64,000 nt of DNA from Hoeflea_A sp965249925 (GTDB taxonomy: Bacteria; Pseudomonadota; Alphaproteobacteria; Rhizobiales; Rhizobiaceae). A model generated the notes under the pieces. The model was given only the letters and a program-made list of their open reading frames with translations, had not been told where the DNA came from and made no database searches. The DNA is taken from positions 2,976,001-3,040,000 of the forward strand of contig OZ252260.1 of NCBI GenBank assembly GCA_965249925.1, given 5' to 3'. Below, in pieces: positions 18,187 to 27,185 of this stretch. How positions within the stretch are numbered: the first letter of the stretch is position 1; the number at the start of each line of letters is the position of its first letter. The position numbers and the translations under genes were made by a program.

Positions 18187-18996
18187 CTACTTGCCGTTTG
18201 ACCCGTTTGCCAACTCGTCGAGCACCGGCATCGAGGTGACGTGGTAGCCGGAATCGACAAAGTGCACTTCGCCGGTCACGCCGCGCGACAGGTCGGAGAG
18301 CAGATACAGTGCCGATCCGCCGACGTCGTCAATGGTGACGTTGCGTCGCATTGGAGAATTGCGCTGCTGGTAGTTGTACATCTCGCGGGCGTTGGACACA
18401 CCGGCGCCGGCGAGCGTACGTACCGGACCGGCGGAAATGGCGTTGATGCGGATCCCGCGTGGTCCGTAGTCAGCCGCCAGATAGCGCACGCTGGCCTCCA
18501 GCGCCGCCTTGGCAACACCCATGACATTGTAATTCGGCATCACCCGCGTCGATCCGGCATAGGTGAGCGTGATCATCGAACCGCCATCAGACATCATCGC
18601 CGCGGCCCGTTTGGCGATCTCGGTGAACGAGAAGCAGGAAATCACCATGGTGCGGGAAAAGTTTTCGCGCGTTGTGTCCGCGTAGAGCCCGCGCAGTTCG
18701 TTGCGGTCGGAGAAGCCGATGGCGTGCACCACGAAGTCGAGCGATCCCCATTGATCCATCAGTGCGCCGAACACCGTATCGACGGTTTCGATCTGCTCGA
18801 CATCGCAGGGCAACATGATCTCTGAGCCCAGGTGTTCGGCCAGCGGGCGCACCCGCTTGCCGAAACCTTCGCCCTGGTAGGTGAAGGCCAGTTCGGCGCC
18901 CTGTTCATGCAATGCCTTGGCAATCCCCCAGGCGATCGAATGGTCATTGGCGACGCCCATGATCAGGCCCCGCTTGCCCCTCATCAAGTCACCCAT
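18187..18996 (-). CDS. fabI: Enoyl-[acyl-carrier-protein] reductase (NADH)
   Basis: 269 residues. Short-chain dehydrogenase fold; reduces trans-2-enoyl-ACP in the last step of each fatty-acid elongation cycle. Seen: cofactor-binding GLIMGVANDHSIAWGIAKAL, and the active site with LTYAGSTRVMPNYNVMGVAK, where the Tyr-x6-Lys is YNVMGVAK. It lies 2 bp downstream of fabB and is probably cotranscribed with fabA-fabB. This is the FabI type targeted by triclosan. Confidence 0.96.
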   Translation of the reverse strand: MGDLMRGKRGLIMGVANDHSIAWGIAKALHEQGAELAFTYQGEGFGKRVRPLAEHLGSEIMLPCDVEQIETVDTVFGALMDQWGSLDFVVHAIGFSDRNELRGLYADTTRENFSRTMVISCFSFTEIAKRAAAMMSDGGSMITLTYAGSTRVMPNYNVMGVAKAALEASVRYLAADYGPRGIRINAISAGPVRTLAGAGVSNAREMYNYQQRNSPMRRNVTIDDVGGSALYLLSDLSRGVTGEVHFVDSGYHVTSMPVLDELANGSNGK

Positions 18997-18998
18997 CC

Positions 18999-20219
18999 CT
19001 AGCCTCCGTAGCGTCGGAACACCAAAGTGGCGTTGGTGCCGCCGAAGCCGAACGAGTTCGACAGGGCGGTGTCGATCGTGGCGTTATCGATCCGCTGCCG
19101 GACGATCGGCACACCCTCGAATTCCGGATCGAGAATCCCGATATGGGCGCTCTCTCCGACAAAACCCTCTTGCATCATCAGCAGCGAATATATCGACTCC
19201 TGCACGCCGGCCGCGCCAAGCGAATGGCCGGTCAGCGATTTGGTCGAGGCAATATGCGGCATGTCGTCGCCGAAGACTTCCCGGATGGCGCCGATTTCCC
19301 GGCTGTCGCCGATCGGCGTCGATGTTCCGTGGGTGTTGATGTAATCCACACGACCGTCGATACCGGCGAGTGCCAGCCGCATGCAGCGCACGGCGCCTTC
19401 GCCGGACGGCTGCACCATGTCGTATCCGTCGGAGGTCGCCGCGTAGCCGATAATCTCGCCATAGATCTTGGCGCCCCGTGCCTTGGCGTGCTCCAGTTCC
19501 TCCAGCACCAGAACGCCGGCGCCGCCGGCGATCACAAAGCCGTCGCGGTCCGCGTCATAGGCGCGTGACGCCATCGAGGCATCGTCGTTGAATCCGCTGG
19601 ACATGGCTCCCATGGCATCGAACAGGTTTGACATCGTCCAGTCGAGATCCTCATGGCCGCCGGCGAAAACCATGTCCTGCTTGCCCATCTGGATCAGTTC
19701 GTAACCGTTGCCGATGCAATGGGCCGACGTGGAGCAGGCCGACGAGATGGAATAGTTGACGCCGTGGATCTTGAACCATGTGGCGAGCGTCGCCGAGGCG
19801 GTCGAGGACATTGCCTTGGGCACCGCGAACGGTCCGATCCGCCGCGGGCTGCCCTTCTGCCGCGTGGTGTCGGCCGCATCGACGATGGTCCGCGTCGACG
19901 GCCCGCCGGATCCCATGACGATACCCGTGCGCTCGTTGGTGATGTCGTTCTGCTCAACGCCGGAATCGGCAATCGCCTGTTGCATGGCGACATGATTCCA
20001 GGCACCGCCCTTGCTCAAGAACCGCATGGCCCTGCGGTCGACCAGATCCGTCGGATCGAGCGTCGGCGCACCCCAGACCTGGCATTTGAAGCCGTGCTCG
20101 GCGAATTCTTCAGAGAAGGTAATGCCTGACCGCGCGTCGCGCAGCGATGCCGTGACCTCCTGTGCGTTACTGCCGATCGAGGACACGATCCCCAATCCGG
20201 TGACGACGACTCGTTTCAT
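18999..20219 (-). CDS. fabB: 3-oxoacyl-[acyl-carrier-protein] synthase I
   Basis: 406 residues from the ATG at 20219 (AAAGGAC upstream). Condensing enzyme needed with FabA for unsaturated fatty acids. Catalytic Cys in SISSACSTSAHCIG, and the two His in NTHGTSTPIGDS and KSLTGHSLGAAG. Thiolase fold throughout. A longer reading frame to 20255 adds 12 residues with no family similarity. Order fabA-fabB-fabI is the standard alphaproteobacterial unsaturated fatty acid operon. Confidence 0.96.
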   Translation of the reverse strand: MKRVVVTGLGIVSSIGSNAQEVTASLRDARSGITFSEEFAEHGFKCQVWGAPTLDPTDLVDRRAMRFLSKGGAWNHVAMQQAIADSGVEQNDITNERTGIVMGSGGPSTRTIVDAADTTRQKGSPRRIGPFAVPKAMSSTASATLATWFKIHGVNYSISSACSTSAHCIGNGYELIQMGKQDMVFAGGHEDLDWTMSNLFDAMGAMSSGFNDDASMASRAYDADRDGFVIAGGAGVLVLEELEHAKARGAKIYGEIIGYAATSDGYDMVQPSGEGAVRCMRLALAGIDGRVDYINTHGTSTPIGDSREIGAIREVFGDDMPHIASTKSLTGHSLGAAGVQESIYSLLMMQEGFVGESAHIGILDPEFEGVPIVRQRIDNATIDTALSNSFGFGGTNATLVFRRYGG

Positions 20220-20286
20220 GTGTTGTCCTTTCGACAGGCGCGGCGCGCTTGGCACGGCTTCCGGATGACACCAAGGAGGCGTTCCG

Positions 20287-20808
20287 TCAACCGGCTTCGG
20301 CCTTATCCTTGAACAGGCCGACCCTCAGATCGCTTGCCTTGTAGGACGGTTCGCCGTCGGCCTTGGCCCAGCCGTCGCCGATGCCGAGAACCAGGCGCCC
20401 CCGCATGACGCGCTTGAAGTCGACGCCGAACTCGACGAGTTTCGTCTCTGGCGTGACCATGCTGGTCAGCCGGACTTCGCCGCAGGAAATCGCCCGTCCG
20501 CGGCCGGGTTCGCCGAGCCAGCCGAGGTAGAATCCGGTCATCTGCCACAGCGCGTCGAGCCCAAGGCATCCGGGCATGACCGGGTCGCCCTGGAAATGGC
20601 AGGCGAAAAACCAGGTATCCGGTGTGACATCGAACTCGGCGCGAATGAGCCCCTTGCCGTACTCCCCGCCGGTTTCCGAGATCTCCGTGATGCGGTGGAA
20701 CATGAGCATGGGTGGAAGCGGAAGCTGCGCATTGCCCGGCCCGAACAATTCGCCACGGCCGCAGGCCAAAATGTCCTCGTATGAGTAACTGGACTGCCTG
20801 GTCATCAT
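20287..20808 (-). CDS. fabA: 3-hydroxydecanoyl-[ACP] dehydratase/isomerase
   Basis: 173 residues, normal length. Dehydrates beta-hydroxydecanoyl-ACP and isomerises trans-2 to cis-3, the branch point to unsaturated fatty acids. Hot-dog fold with the active-site His in FACHFQGDPVMPGCLGLDA and the Asp of GCLGLDALWQ. Two ATG codons (20808 and 20805) follow a TTG; I take 20808. First gene of fabA-fabB-fabI and divergent from irr. Confidence 0.96.
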   Translation of the reverse strand: MMTRQSSYSYEDILACGRGELFGPGNAQLPLPPMLMFHRITEISETGGEYGKGLIRAEFDVTPDTWFFACHFQGDPVMPGCLGLDALWQMTGFYLGWLGEPGRGRAISCGEVRLTSMVTPETKLVEFGVDFKRVMRGRLVLGIGDGWAKADGEPSYKASDLRVGLFKDKAEAG

Positions 20809-21255
20809 CAAAGAATTCTACTCCCGAAATTCGAGCGCCGACGGCTTTCGCTGGTGGCAGACCCTAGAGCAAGACGGTTCCGAATTGAAGCGTTCGGATG
20901 GGGAAATTCGGGTCGTGCTCCACGGTATTGGCGGCGCAGCCTGGTCGGTTGCGGCACGATGTCGACGGCTGCAAGCCGTTGATCGCACACCGCAACATCC
21001 TTTGTCGGCTTGCAGTGTCTGAAGGAATGTATGAAGGCCCCAATTCCGCTTGTCACATGACCTGTTTGCCAGCGTAACGCCGATCTCCAGCATGTACGGA
21101 TTTCTGTCCGCGATGACAACCCGTCCAGCCACCGGAAAGCCCCTTGTTTTGTGGGCCCGTCTGCAAATAGGACATTGAAACTCCACTATTGAATCACATC
21201 CGATCAGCGGATATATAGAACTGGAAGGAACCCTTACCCGGTCGAGGGAATGCGC
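20809..21255. other. fabA-irr divergent intergenic region
   Basis: About 445 bases with no gene I can support. It must contain the divergent promoters of the fab operon and irr. Reading frames on the minus strand (to about 21119 and 21468) have no recognisable domain and no supported start. The only clear signal is the irr promoter at 21189-21217. I looked for an iron-control-element type palindrome and saw none. Confidence 0.5.
21189..21217 (+). promoter_or_regulatory. Candidate sigma-70 promoter of irr
   Basis: TTGAAT at 21189-21194 and TATATA at 21212-21217, spaced by 17 bases. It would give a leader of about 30 bases before the irr start. Confidence 0.55.
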
Positions 21256-21696
21256 ATGCGCATCAACCAACAAGAGACAATGCAACCGACACGCAACGCC
21301 GGTAACCGCCTGCGTTCGGCCGGACTGCGGCCGACCCGGCAGAGAATAGCCCTGGCGGATCTCCTGTTTTCCAAGGGCGATCGGCATTTGACCGCTGAGG
21401 AACTGCATGAGGAGGCGCAGGACGCCGGTTTCCCGGTTTCGCTCGCCACGGTTTACAACACGCTGCATCAGTTTACCGATGCCGGCATGCTACGCGTGCT
21501 GGCGATTGAATCGTCAAAGACCTATTTCGACACCAATGTCTCCGATCACCATCACTTCTATATCGAGGGTGAAAACCGCGTGGTCGACGTGCCCGAGGGT
21601 CATATGACGGTCAGCGGGCTACCGCAGGTGCCGGAAGGCATGGAAATCGCGCATATTGACGTGGTGATCCGGCTGCGCCGCAAACAGGGCAAATAA
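21256..21696 (+). CDS. irr: Iron response regulator Irr (Fur family)
   Basis: 146 residues. Fur-fold regulator that in rhizobia and relatives senses haem status and represses haem and iron-using genes when iron is scarce. Seen: the winged helix with LRPTRQRIALADLLF and VSLATVYNTLHQFTDAGML, and the tri-histidine motif DHHHFYI, characteristic of Irr. The short N-terminal haem regulatory motif (GCPWH) of Bradyrhizobium is absent, as in many other alphaproteobacteria. ATG 21256 has GAGGG at 7 bases; ATG 21250 is in frame but too close to it. Irr next to fabA is a common alphaproteobacterial arrangement. Confidence 0.92.
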   Translation: MRINQQETMQPTRNAGNRLRSAGLRPTRQRIALADLLFSKGDRHLTAEELHEEAQDAGFPVSLATVYNTLHQFTDAGMLRVLAIESSKTYFDTNVSDHHHFYIEGENRVVDVPEGHMTVSGLPQVPEGMEIAHIDVVIRLRRKQGK

Positions 21697-21702
21697 CCGG
21701 CC

Positions 21703-22725
21703 TCACGGCGTCGGGGCGTCGTCCCGCATCAAACCTTCCGACTTGAGATCAGCCCACAGCGTATCGGGGACCGAGACCTCGATATTGACCAGATTGTTGC
21801 TGACTTCGTCCGCGGTCTGCGCTCCGGGTATGGTCGAGACGACGCACGGATGCAGCAGTGGGAAGCGCAGCGCAGCCTCGATCAGACGCACGCCGTGTCG
21901 CCGGCAAACGGTTTCGATGGCGTCGACTTTTTTGAGGATCTCCGGAGGCGCCGGATCATAATTGTAAAAGGCGCCCGGTTTGGCGCCGGTCGCCAGGATG
22001 CCGGAATTATACGGACCGCCCAGCACGATACCGACGCCTCGTGCCTGACAAAGCGGCAGGAAACTCGAAAGCGCATCCTGTTCGAGCAATGTGTAGCGTC
22101 CGGCCAGAAGAAAAATGTCCATATCGCAACGCTCCAGCATGTGCTGTGCCGGCTGCCATTCATTGATGCCGGCGCCGATAGCCTTGATGACGCCCTGGTC
22201 CCGCAGAGTCAGCATCGCCCGGTATCCCGACGCCAGGAAATCGGTCATGCGTGAATCCATTACTTCCCGGCTGCCCTGGTTGAAGATGTCGATGTCATGG
22301 GCAAACAGGATATCGATGCTGTCGACACCCAGGCGCTCCAGCGAGAATTCGAAAGAGCGCATGATGCCGTTATAGGAGTAATCGAAATGCTCCCGTCGGC
22401 TGGGTGTGTCGAAAAACTTGCCGATACCGGTGCGCCGGTCGGGCGGGCACACCTCGAGCAGTCGCCCGGCCTTGGTCGACAGCACATAGTCCTGGCGCGG
22501 TTTGCCGCGCAGAAATCCGTTCAGGCGGGTTTCGGCGAGACCGAGCCCATAAAGCGGCGCCGTATCGAAATAGCGGCATCCGGCGTGCCAGGCCTGTTCC
22601 AGGGTCGCAGCGGCATCCGCGTCGGAGATAGCCCGGTAGAGGTTGCCGAGCGGTGCGGTTCCCATTCCGAGTTCGGTAAACGTCAGCCCGCCATTGTCGA
22701 TTCGCTGCCAGTGTCTGGTTTTCAT
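21703..22725 (-). CDS. Aldo/keto reductase, L-fucose/D-threo-aldose 1-dehydrogenase-like
   Basis: 340 residues from the ATG at 22725, preceded by GGAGGAAG. NAD(P)-dependent TIM-barrel oxidoreductase. Catalytic tetrad visible: Asp and Tyr in YFDTAPLYGLGLAETRL, Lys in LSTKAGRLL, His in ILFAHDIDIF. The overall pattern fits bacterial aldo/keto reductases annotated as D-threo-aldose (L-fucose) 1-dehydrogenase or L-galactose dehydrogenase, oxidising an aldose to a lactone. Position next to a sugar island with a FucU homolog supports a sugar substrate; the exact one cannot be told. Divergent from the BtpA gene and convergent with irr (6 bp). Confidence 0.85.
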   Translation of the reverse strand: MKTRHWQRIDNGGLTFTELGMGTAPLGNLYRAISDADAAATLEQAWHAGCRYFDTAPLYGLGLAETRLNGFLRGKPRQDYVLSTKAGRLLEVCPPDRRTGIGKFFDTPSRREHFDYSYNGIMRSFEFSLERLGVDSIDILFAHDIDIFNQGSREVMDSRMTDFLASGYRAMLTLRDQGVIKAIGAGINEWQPAQHMLERCDMDIFLLAGRYTLLEQDALSSFLPLCQARGVGIVLGGPYNSGILATGAKPGAFYNYDPAPPEILKKVDAIETVCRRHGVRLIEAALRFPLLHPCVVSTIPGAQTADEVSNNLVNIEVSVPDTLWADLKSEGLMRDDAPTP

Positions 22726-22851
22726 GTGTCGGCTTCCTCCGGTGCTCAACCTTAGGCGACAGCATCTCGCGGTTTTAACGGCAAGTACAGCCCGCCGTTG
22801 GACACAACAGACGCGCCGATGATACGGTTTTACGGCAGCGGAGGAGGCCCT

Positions 22852-23664
22852 ATGGCGACACGATTTGCAGGCATTTTCGGAACCACCAAACCGGCCATCG
22901 CGATGGTCCACCTCGGGGCTTTGCCGGGCAGTCCCCTGTTCGATGCAGTGGCCGGGATGGACGCTATTGTCGAAGCCGCCCGCAAGGATCTGTCGGCGTT
23001 GCAGGCGGCCGGATTCGATGCCGTCATGTTCGGCAATGAAAATGACCGACCGTACGAACTGCAAGTCGATGCCGCTTCGACCGCCGGGATGGCCTATGTC
23101 ATCGGATGCCTGCGCCGCGACCTGACTGTGCCGTTCGGGGTCAATGTGCTGTGGGATCCACAGGCGACCATTGCAGTCGCCGCGGCGACCGGCGCCGCTT
23201 TCGTGCGCGAGATTTTCACCGGTGTCTACGCCTCCGACATGGGCATCTGGGCTCCGGACGCCGGCAAGGCGATCCGCTACCGCAACCGTCTCGGTCGCAA
23301 GGACCTGGCGGTTCTGTTCAACATCTCAGCCGAGTTCGCCCACTCGATGGACCGTCGCACACTCGCCGACCGCGCCCGCAGCACCGTGTTCTCCAGCCTC
23401 CCGGACGCGGTGCTGGTCTCCGGACAGATCACCGGCGAAGCGGCAAAAATGGAGGAGCTGGAAAGCGTTAAGCGGGCGCTGCCGGACACACCGGTTATGG
23501 CCAATACCGGCGTCAAACACGCCACCGTCAACGAGACATTCGCGATTGCCGACGGATGCATCGTCGGCTCCTGCCTGAAAGTGGATGGCGACACCTGGAA
23601 TCCGGTCGACCCGCAACGGGCGGCCGAGTTCATGGCGCTGGTGCGCCAGGCAAGGGGCGGGTAG
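22852..23664 (+). CDS. BtpA/SgcQ family protein
   Basis: 270 residues from ATG 22852 (perfect GGAGGAGG upstream). TIM-barrel family PF03437. Seen: IAMVHLGALPGSPLFD at the N terminus, DAVMFGNENDRPYE, PFGVNVLWDPQATIAVA, and a C-terminal phosphate-binding type segment VMANTGVKHATVNE with GCIVGSCLKVDG. BtpA was named in cyanobacteria for photosystem I stability, but SgcQ of enterobacteria sits in a sugar operon, and family members elsewhere look like sugar-phosphate enzymes. Here it directly precedes an M42 protein and an FGGY kinase, which supports the sugar role. The reaction is not known. Confidence 0.88.
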   Translation: MATRFAGIFGTTKPAIAMVHLGALPGSPLFDAVAGMDAIVEAARKDLSALQAAGFDAVMFGNENDRPYELQVDAASTAGMAYVIGCLRRDLTVPFGVNVLWDPQATIAVAAATGAAFVREIFTGVYASDMGIWAPDAGKAIRYRNRLGRKDLAVLFNISAEFAHSMDRRTLADRARSTVFSSLPDAVLVSGQITGEAAKMEELESVKRALPDTPVMANTGVKHATVNETFAIADGCIVGSCLKVDGDTWNPVDPQRAAEFMALVRQARGG

Positions 23665-23670
23665 CCGGTT

Positions 23671-24780
23671 ATGACGTCGAGAGCCAATATCGAGCGCGAT
23701 CTGCGTGCGCTGATGATGATCCCGGGCCTGTGCGGCCACGAGGGCCGCGTGCGCGCTCACATTGCCGGCCTGCTCGGCGCGGCCGATATCGAATCGCGCA
23801 GCGACCGGCTGGGGAACCTGATCGCCACGTTGCCGGGCGGCCACGATGCGCCCACGGTGATGCTGATTGCCCATATGGACCAGTTGGGCTTCATGGTGCG
23901 CAAGATTGAGCCGGACGGTTTCGTGCGGGTGGAGCGGGTCGGCGGCGTTCCTGAGCGGGCGCTCGCCTCGCAGCCGGTGTTGTTCCAGATCGGCGCCGGT
24001 CGCGACCGCCCGGGTGTTATCGCTAACAAAAGCCATCACGCCACGACGCCGGACGAAAAGTACCGTGTCGTGCCGTACCAGCAACTCTATATCGATACCG
24101 GATTGGACGATGCCCGGGCGGTGCGCGCCGCCGGCATCGATGTCGGCACGCCGGTCGTTTACAAACCGCATGTGCTCGACCTTCCACCGGACCGGATCGC
24201 CGGCGCCGCCGTCGATGACCGAGCCGGCTGTGCGGTGTTGTTGGAGACGGCTCGTCACCTGGTCGCCGCCATCGACAGGCCCACGGTTCACCTGGTGTTT
24301 TCCGTCCAGGAGGAGTTCAATCTGCGCGGGGCGCTTTCCGCCGCGCAGGCGCTCCAGCCGGATATCGCGATCCAGCTCGATCTGCTGTTGACCGGGGACA
24401 CGCCCGACATGCGCGACCGCACCGATGTCACCCTCGGCCAGGGTCCCGGAATCAGTCTCTATTCGTTCCACGGACGCGGTACGCTGAACGGCACGTTGCC
24501 GCACCCGGCGCTGGTGACACTGTTTGCCGAAGCCGCTTCCGGCGCGGGTCTGAACCTGCAAAGAAGCGCCCAGTCCGGCGTGCTGACGGAAACGGCCTAT
24601 GTGCAGCTGGTATCCGAGGGTGTCGCGACGATCGATGTCGGCTTTCCCTGCCGCTACACGCATTCCTCGCTGGAAGTCTGCGATCTGAACGACCTGACCG
24701 GGCTCGCGGACCTGTTGCGTTCGGCGCTACGCGGAATCGGCCCCGGCTTTTCGCTCGACAGGGATGAGATCGCACAATGA
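23671..24780 (+). CDS. M42-family metallopeptidase-like protein (SgcX-like)
   Basis: 369 residues. Family M42 (glutamyl aminopeptidase/endoglucanase-like). Metal and catalytic residues are intact: His/Asp in LIAHMDQLGF, Asp in AGAAVDDRAGC, the Glu pair in SVQEEFNLRGA, Asp near IAIQLDLLL and His in RYTHSSLEVCDL. It follows the BtpA gene by 6 bp and its stop overlaps the FGGY kinase start by 4 bases (ATGA). SgcX of the enterobacterial sgc operon is an M42 protein next to SgcQ (BtpA), so the pair is conserved. It may be a glycosidase, deacylase or peptidase acting on a conjugated sugar; substrate unknown. Confidence 0.87.
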   Translation: MTSRANIERDLRALMMIPGLCGHEGRVRAHIAGLLGAADIESRSDRLGNLIATLPGGHDAPTVMLIAHMDQLGFMVRKIEPDGFVRVERVGGVPERALASQPVLFQIGAGRDRPGVIANKSHHATTPDEKYRVVPYQQLYIDTGLDDARAVRAAGIDVGTPVVYKPHVLDLPPDRIAGAAVDDRAGCAVLLETARHLVAAIDRPTVHLVFSVQEEFNLRGALSAAQALQPDIAIQLDLLLTGDTPDMRDRTDVTLGQGPGISLYSFHGRGTLNGTLPHPALVTLFAEAASGAGLNLQRSAQSGVLTETAYVQLVSEGVATIDVGFPCRYTHSSLEVCDLNDLTGLADLLRSALRGIGPGFSLDRDEIAQ

Positions 24781-26270
24781 CCTATACGCTCGGTGTCGAT
24801 ATCGGGACCTACGAGTCCAAGGGTGTGCTCGTCGACGAAGCGGGATCGATCGTCGCCGAGGCATCGCGCCGTCACAAGATGCAGGTGCCGCAGGCCGGCT
24901 GGGCGGAGCACGACCCGAATGAGGACTGGTGGGGCGACTTCGTCCATATCGCCGGCAAGCTGCTGCGGGACAGCGGCATCGATCCCGCCGCCATTCGGGC
25001 TGTTGGCACCAGTGCCATCGGTCCCTGCATGCTGCCGGTCGATGCCGACGGCAATGCGCTGATGAACGGTGTCCTCTACGGCGTCGACAACCGGGCTGCG
25101 GCGGAGGTGGCCGAACTGACGGACGTCATCGGTGAGGAGGTGCTGCTGGAGCGCTGCGGCAACGCGCTGACGTCGCAATCCGTCGGCCCCAAGATCCTGT
25201 GGCTGAAGCGCAACCGGCCGGAGATCTTCGCCCGCACGGCGAAAATTCACACATCCACGACATTCATTGTGCGCAAGCTCACCGGACGGACGGTGATCGA
25301 CCACTATACCGCGGCCAACTTCTCGCCGCTCTACGATGTCGAAGACAACGCATGGTCGACCGCACTGACCGACGCGATTGTCGACACCGACATGCTGCCG
25401 GACATTCTCTGGTCCTCAGAGATCGCCGGAGAAATCACCGGCGACGCGGCGCGGCAGACCGGACTTGCCACGGGAACACCGGTGCTTGCCGGGACCATCG
25501 ACGCGGCAGCCGAGGCCGTCAGCGTCGGCGTCCTTGCGCCGGGTGACATGATGATGATGTACGGCTCGACCATCTTCATAACCATGCCCACCGCCCGTCG
25601 GGTCGCCGATGCACGGCTGTGGTATGCGCCCTGGCTGTTCGAGGGCCAGCACGCCTCGATGGCGGGACTGTCGACCAGCGGCACGCTGACCCACTGGTTC
25701 CGCGACCAGTTTGCCCGGGAATTGGCGGTCGAGGAGGCTTTTGGGATCCTCGCCCAGGAAGCGGCCGAGTCGCCTCCCGGTGCCAAAGGCCTCATTCTGC
25801 TGCCCTATTTCTCCGGCGAACGAACGCCCATCCATGATCCATTCGCCAAGGGCACCCTGTTCGGGTTGAACCTGACCCATCGGCGCGGCGACATCTACCG
25901 CGCACTGCTCGAAGGCATCGCACTCGGAACCGGCCACGTGATCGAAACCTATGACGATGTCGGTGTGCCGCCGCAAAGGCTTTTCGCCGTCGGTGGCGGC
26001 ACCCGCAACCCGGTATGGCTGCAGGCGACGTCCGACACCTGCGGATTGCCACAGATCGTGCGCGGCAAGACGATGGGCGCCTCCTACGGTGATGCTTTTC
26101 TCGCCGCGCTGGCGGTCGGGTCGGCCGCGCTGAGCGACATTGAAACCTGGAATCCGGTTGCCGAAACGGTCGATCCCGATCCGCAAAACGGTGCGCTCTA
26201 CCAAAAACACCTGTCGCTGTTCAAACGGCTCTATGAGCAGACCCGTGACCTGATGGCGGAAATCGACTGA
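24777..26270 (+). CDS. FGGY-family carbohydrate kinase, xylulokinase-like
   Basis: 497 residues. ATP-dependent sugar kinase with two actin-like domains: N-terminal phosphate loop LGVDIGTYESKGVLVDE, the GTIDAAAEAVSVGV segment, the C-terminal GERTPIHDPFAKGTLFGLNL and the adenosine loop LFAVGGGTRNPVWLQATSD. The DIGT phosphate loop and overall pattern resemble xylulokinase/gluconokinase; I cannot fix the substrate. Translationally coupled to the M42 gene upstream and convergent with the permease genes (3 bp apart). Confidence 0.9.
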   Translation: MTYTLGVDIGTYESKGVLVDEAGSIVAEASRRHKMQVPQAGWAEHDPNEDWWGDFVHIAGKLLRDSGIDPAAIRAVGTSAIGPCMLPVDADGNALMNGVLYGVDNRAAAEVAELTDVIGEEVLLERCGNALTSQSVGPKILWLKRNRPEIFARTAKIHTSTTFIVRKLTGRTVIDHYTAANFSPLYDVEDNAWSTALTDAIVDTDMLPDILWSSEIAGEITGDAARQTGLATGTPVLAGTIDAAAEAVSVGVLAPGDMMMMYGSTIFITMPTARRVADARLWYAPWLFEGQHASMAGLSTSGTLTHWFRDQFARELAVEEAFGILAQEAAESPPGAKGLILLPYFSGERTPIHDPFAKGTLFGLNLTHRRGDIYRALLEGIALGTGHVIETYDDVGVPPQRLFAVGGGTRNPVWLQATSDTCGLPQIVRGKTMGASYGDAFLAALAVGSAALSDIETWNPVAETVDPDPQNGALYQKHLSLFKRLYEQTRDLMAEID

Positions 26271-26273
26271 GGC

Positions 26274-27185
26274 TCACTTCACGGCGCCGGCTGTCATGCC
26301 CTTGATGATGTAGTTTTCCAGCAGAATGCCGATCAGAATCAGCGGCAGGATACCGGCGGCCGAGAGTGCGGCCATCGACCACCAATTGATGCCCTGGCTG
26401 CCCGTCTGGCTGGCGATCATCACCGGCAGGGTCTTGGCGTCGGTGCTGGTCAGCAGCGCGGCGAAAAAATATTCGTTCCAGCACAGCACCAGCGACAGGA
26501 TGAAGGCCGCGACGATGCCCGGCAGCACCAGCGGCAGCACGATCTGTACGAAGGCGCCCCAGATCGACAGCCCGTCGACAAGCGCCGCTTCCTCGAGTTC
26601 CACCGGTACGGACGCGAACTGGTCGCGCATGATCCAGATGACGATCGGCAGCACCATCAGCGTGTAGATGGCGATCATGCCGATGCGGCTGTCGAGCAGC
26701 GCCAGTTGCTTGTAGAGCACCAGAAACGGCAGCGCGAGCACCACCGGCGGCAGGATGAGCTGCGACAGGAAAAAGAAGGAGATGTCGGAATTGCGCATGA
26801 AGCCGAACTTGTAGGAGAAGCGGCTGAGTCCGTAGGCGGCCAGCGATCCGAGGCTCACGGCAATGGCCGAGGCCGCCGTGGAAATGATCACGCTGTTGAG
26901 GAACCGCTTGAGGAATTCTTCGCGCACCGTCGACGTGTTGAAAATCGTGTCCGGAGACAAGCCGAGCGACTTCCAACCCCGCCATTGCGGGGTGAAATCG
27001 ACGAACGGGATGAGGTTGCCCTGCATGACGTCCGGCGCCAGTTTGAAAGACGTCGTGATCGTCCAGTAGATCGGGAAGATGCAGACGACGGCCCAGAAGA
27101 TCAGCAACCCATAGACCACGAAGCGCATCATCCACCAGCGCATGCGTTGACGACGGTCGTACGGATCCTGCGCATTGGCGACCAT
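26274..27185 (-). CDS. Carbohydrate ABC transporter permease (MalG type)
   Basis: 303 residues, six predicted membrane helices. Inner-membrane subunit; the EAA loop is seen as ELEEAALVDGLSIWGAFVQIVLPLVLPG. Typical MalG features: CIFPIYWTITTSFK near the N terminus and a C terminus ending in LLENYIIKGMTAGAVK. The start overlaps the stop of the MalF-type gene by one base (TGATG). Partner of the permease and binding protein upstream and of the ATPase encoded divergently. Confidence 0.94.
   Translation of the reverse strand: MVANAQDPYDRRQRMRWWMMRFVVYGLLIFWAVVCIFPIYWTITTSFKLAPDVMQGNLIPFVDFTPQWRGWKSLGLSPDTIFNTSTVREEFLKRFLNSVIISTAASAIAVSLGSLAAYGLSRFSYKFGFMRNSDISFFFLSQLILPPVVLALPFLVLYKQLALLDSRIGMIAIYTLMVLPIVIWIMRDQFASVPVELEEAALVDGLSIWGAFVQIVLPLVLPGIVAAFILSLVLCWNEYFFAALLTSTDAKTLPVMIASQTGSQGINWWSMAALSAAGILPLILIGILLENYIIKGMTAGAVK

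Noticed and set aside
20812..21468. Minus-strand reading frames between fabA and irr
   Set aside because: They overlap irr or its promoter and have unnatural composition with no recognisable motif.
23326..24663. Long minus-strand frame opposite the BtpA and M42 genes
   Set aside because: Typical antisense frame of high-G+C coding DNA; the plus-strand genes have full catalytic motifs.
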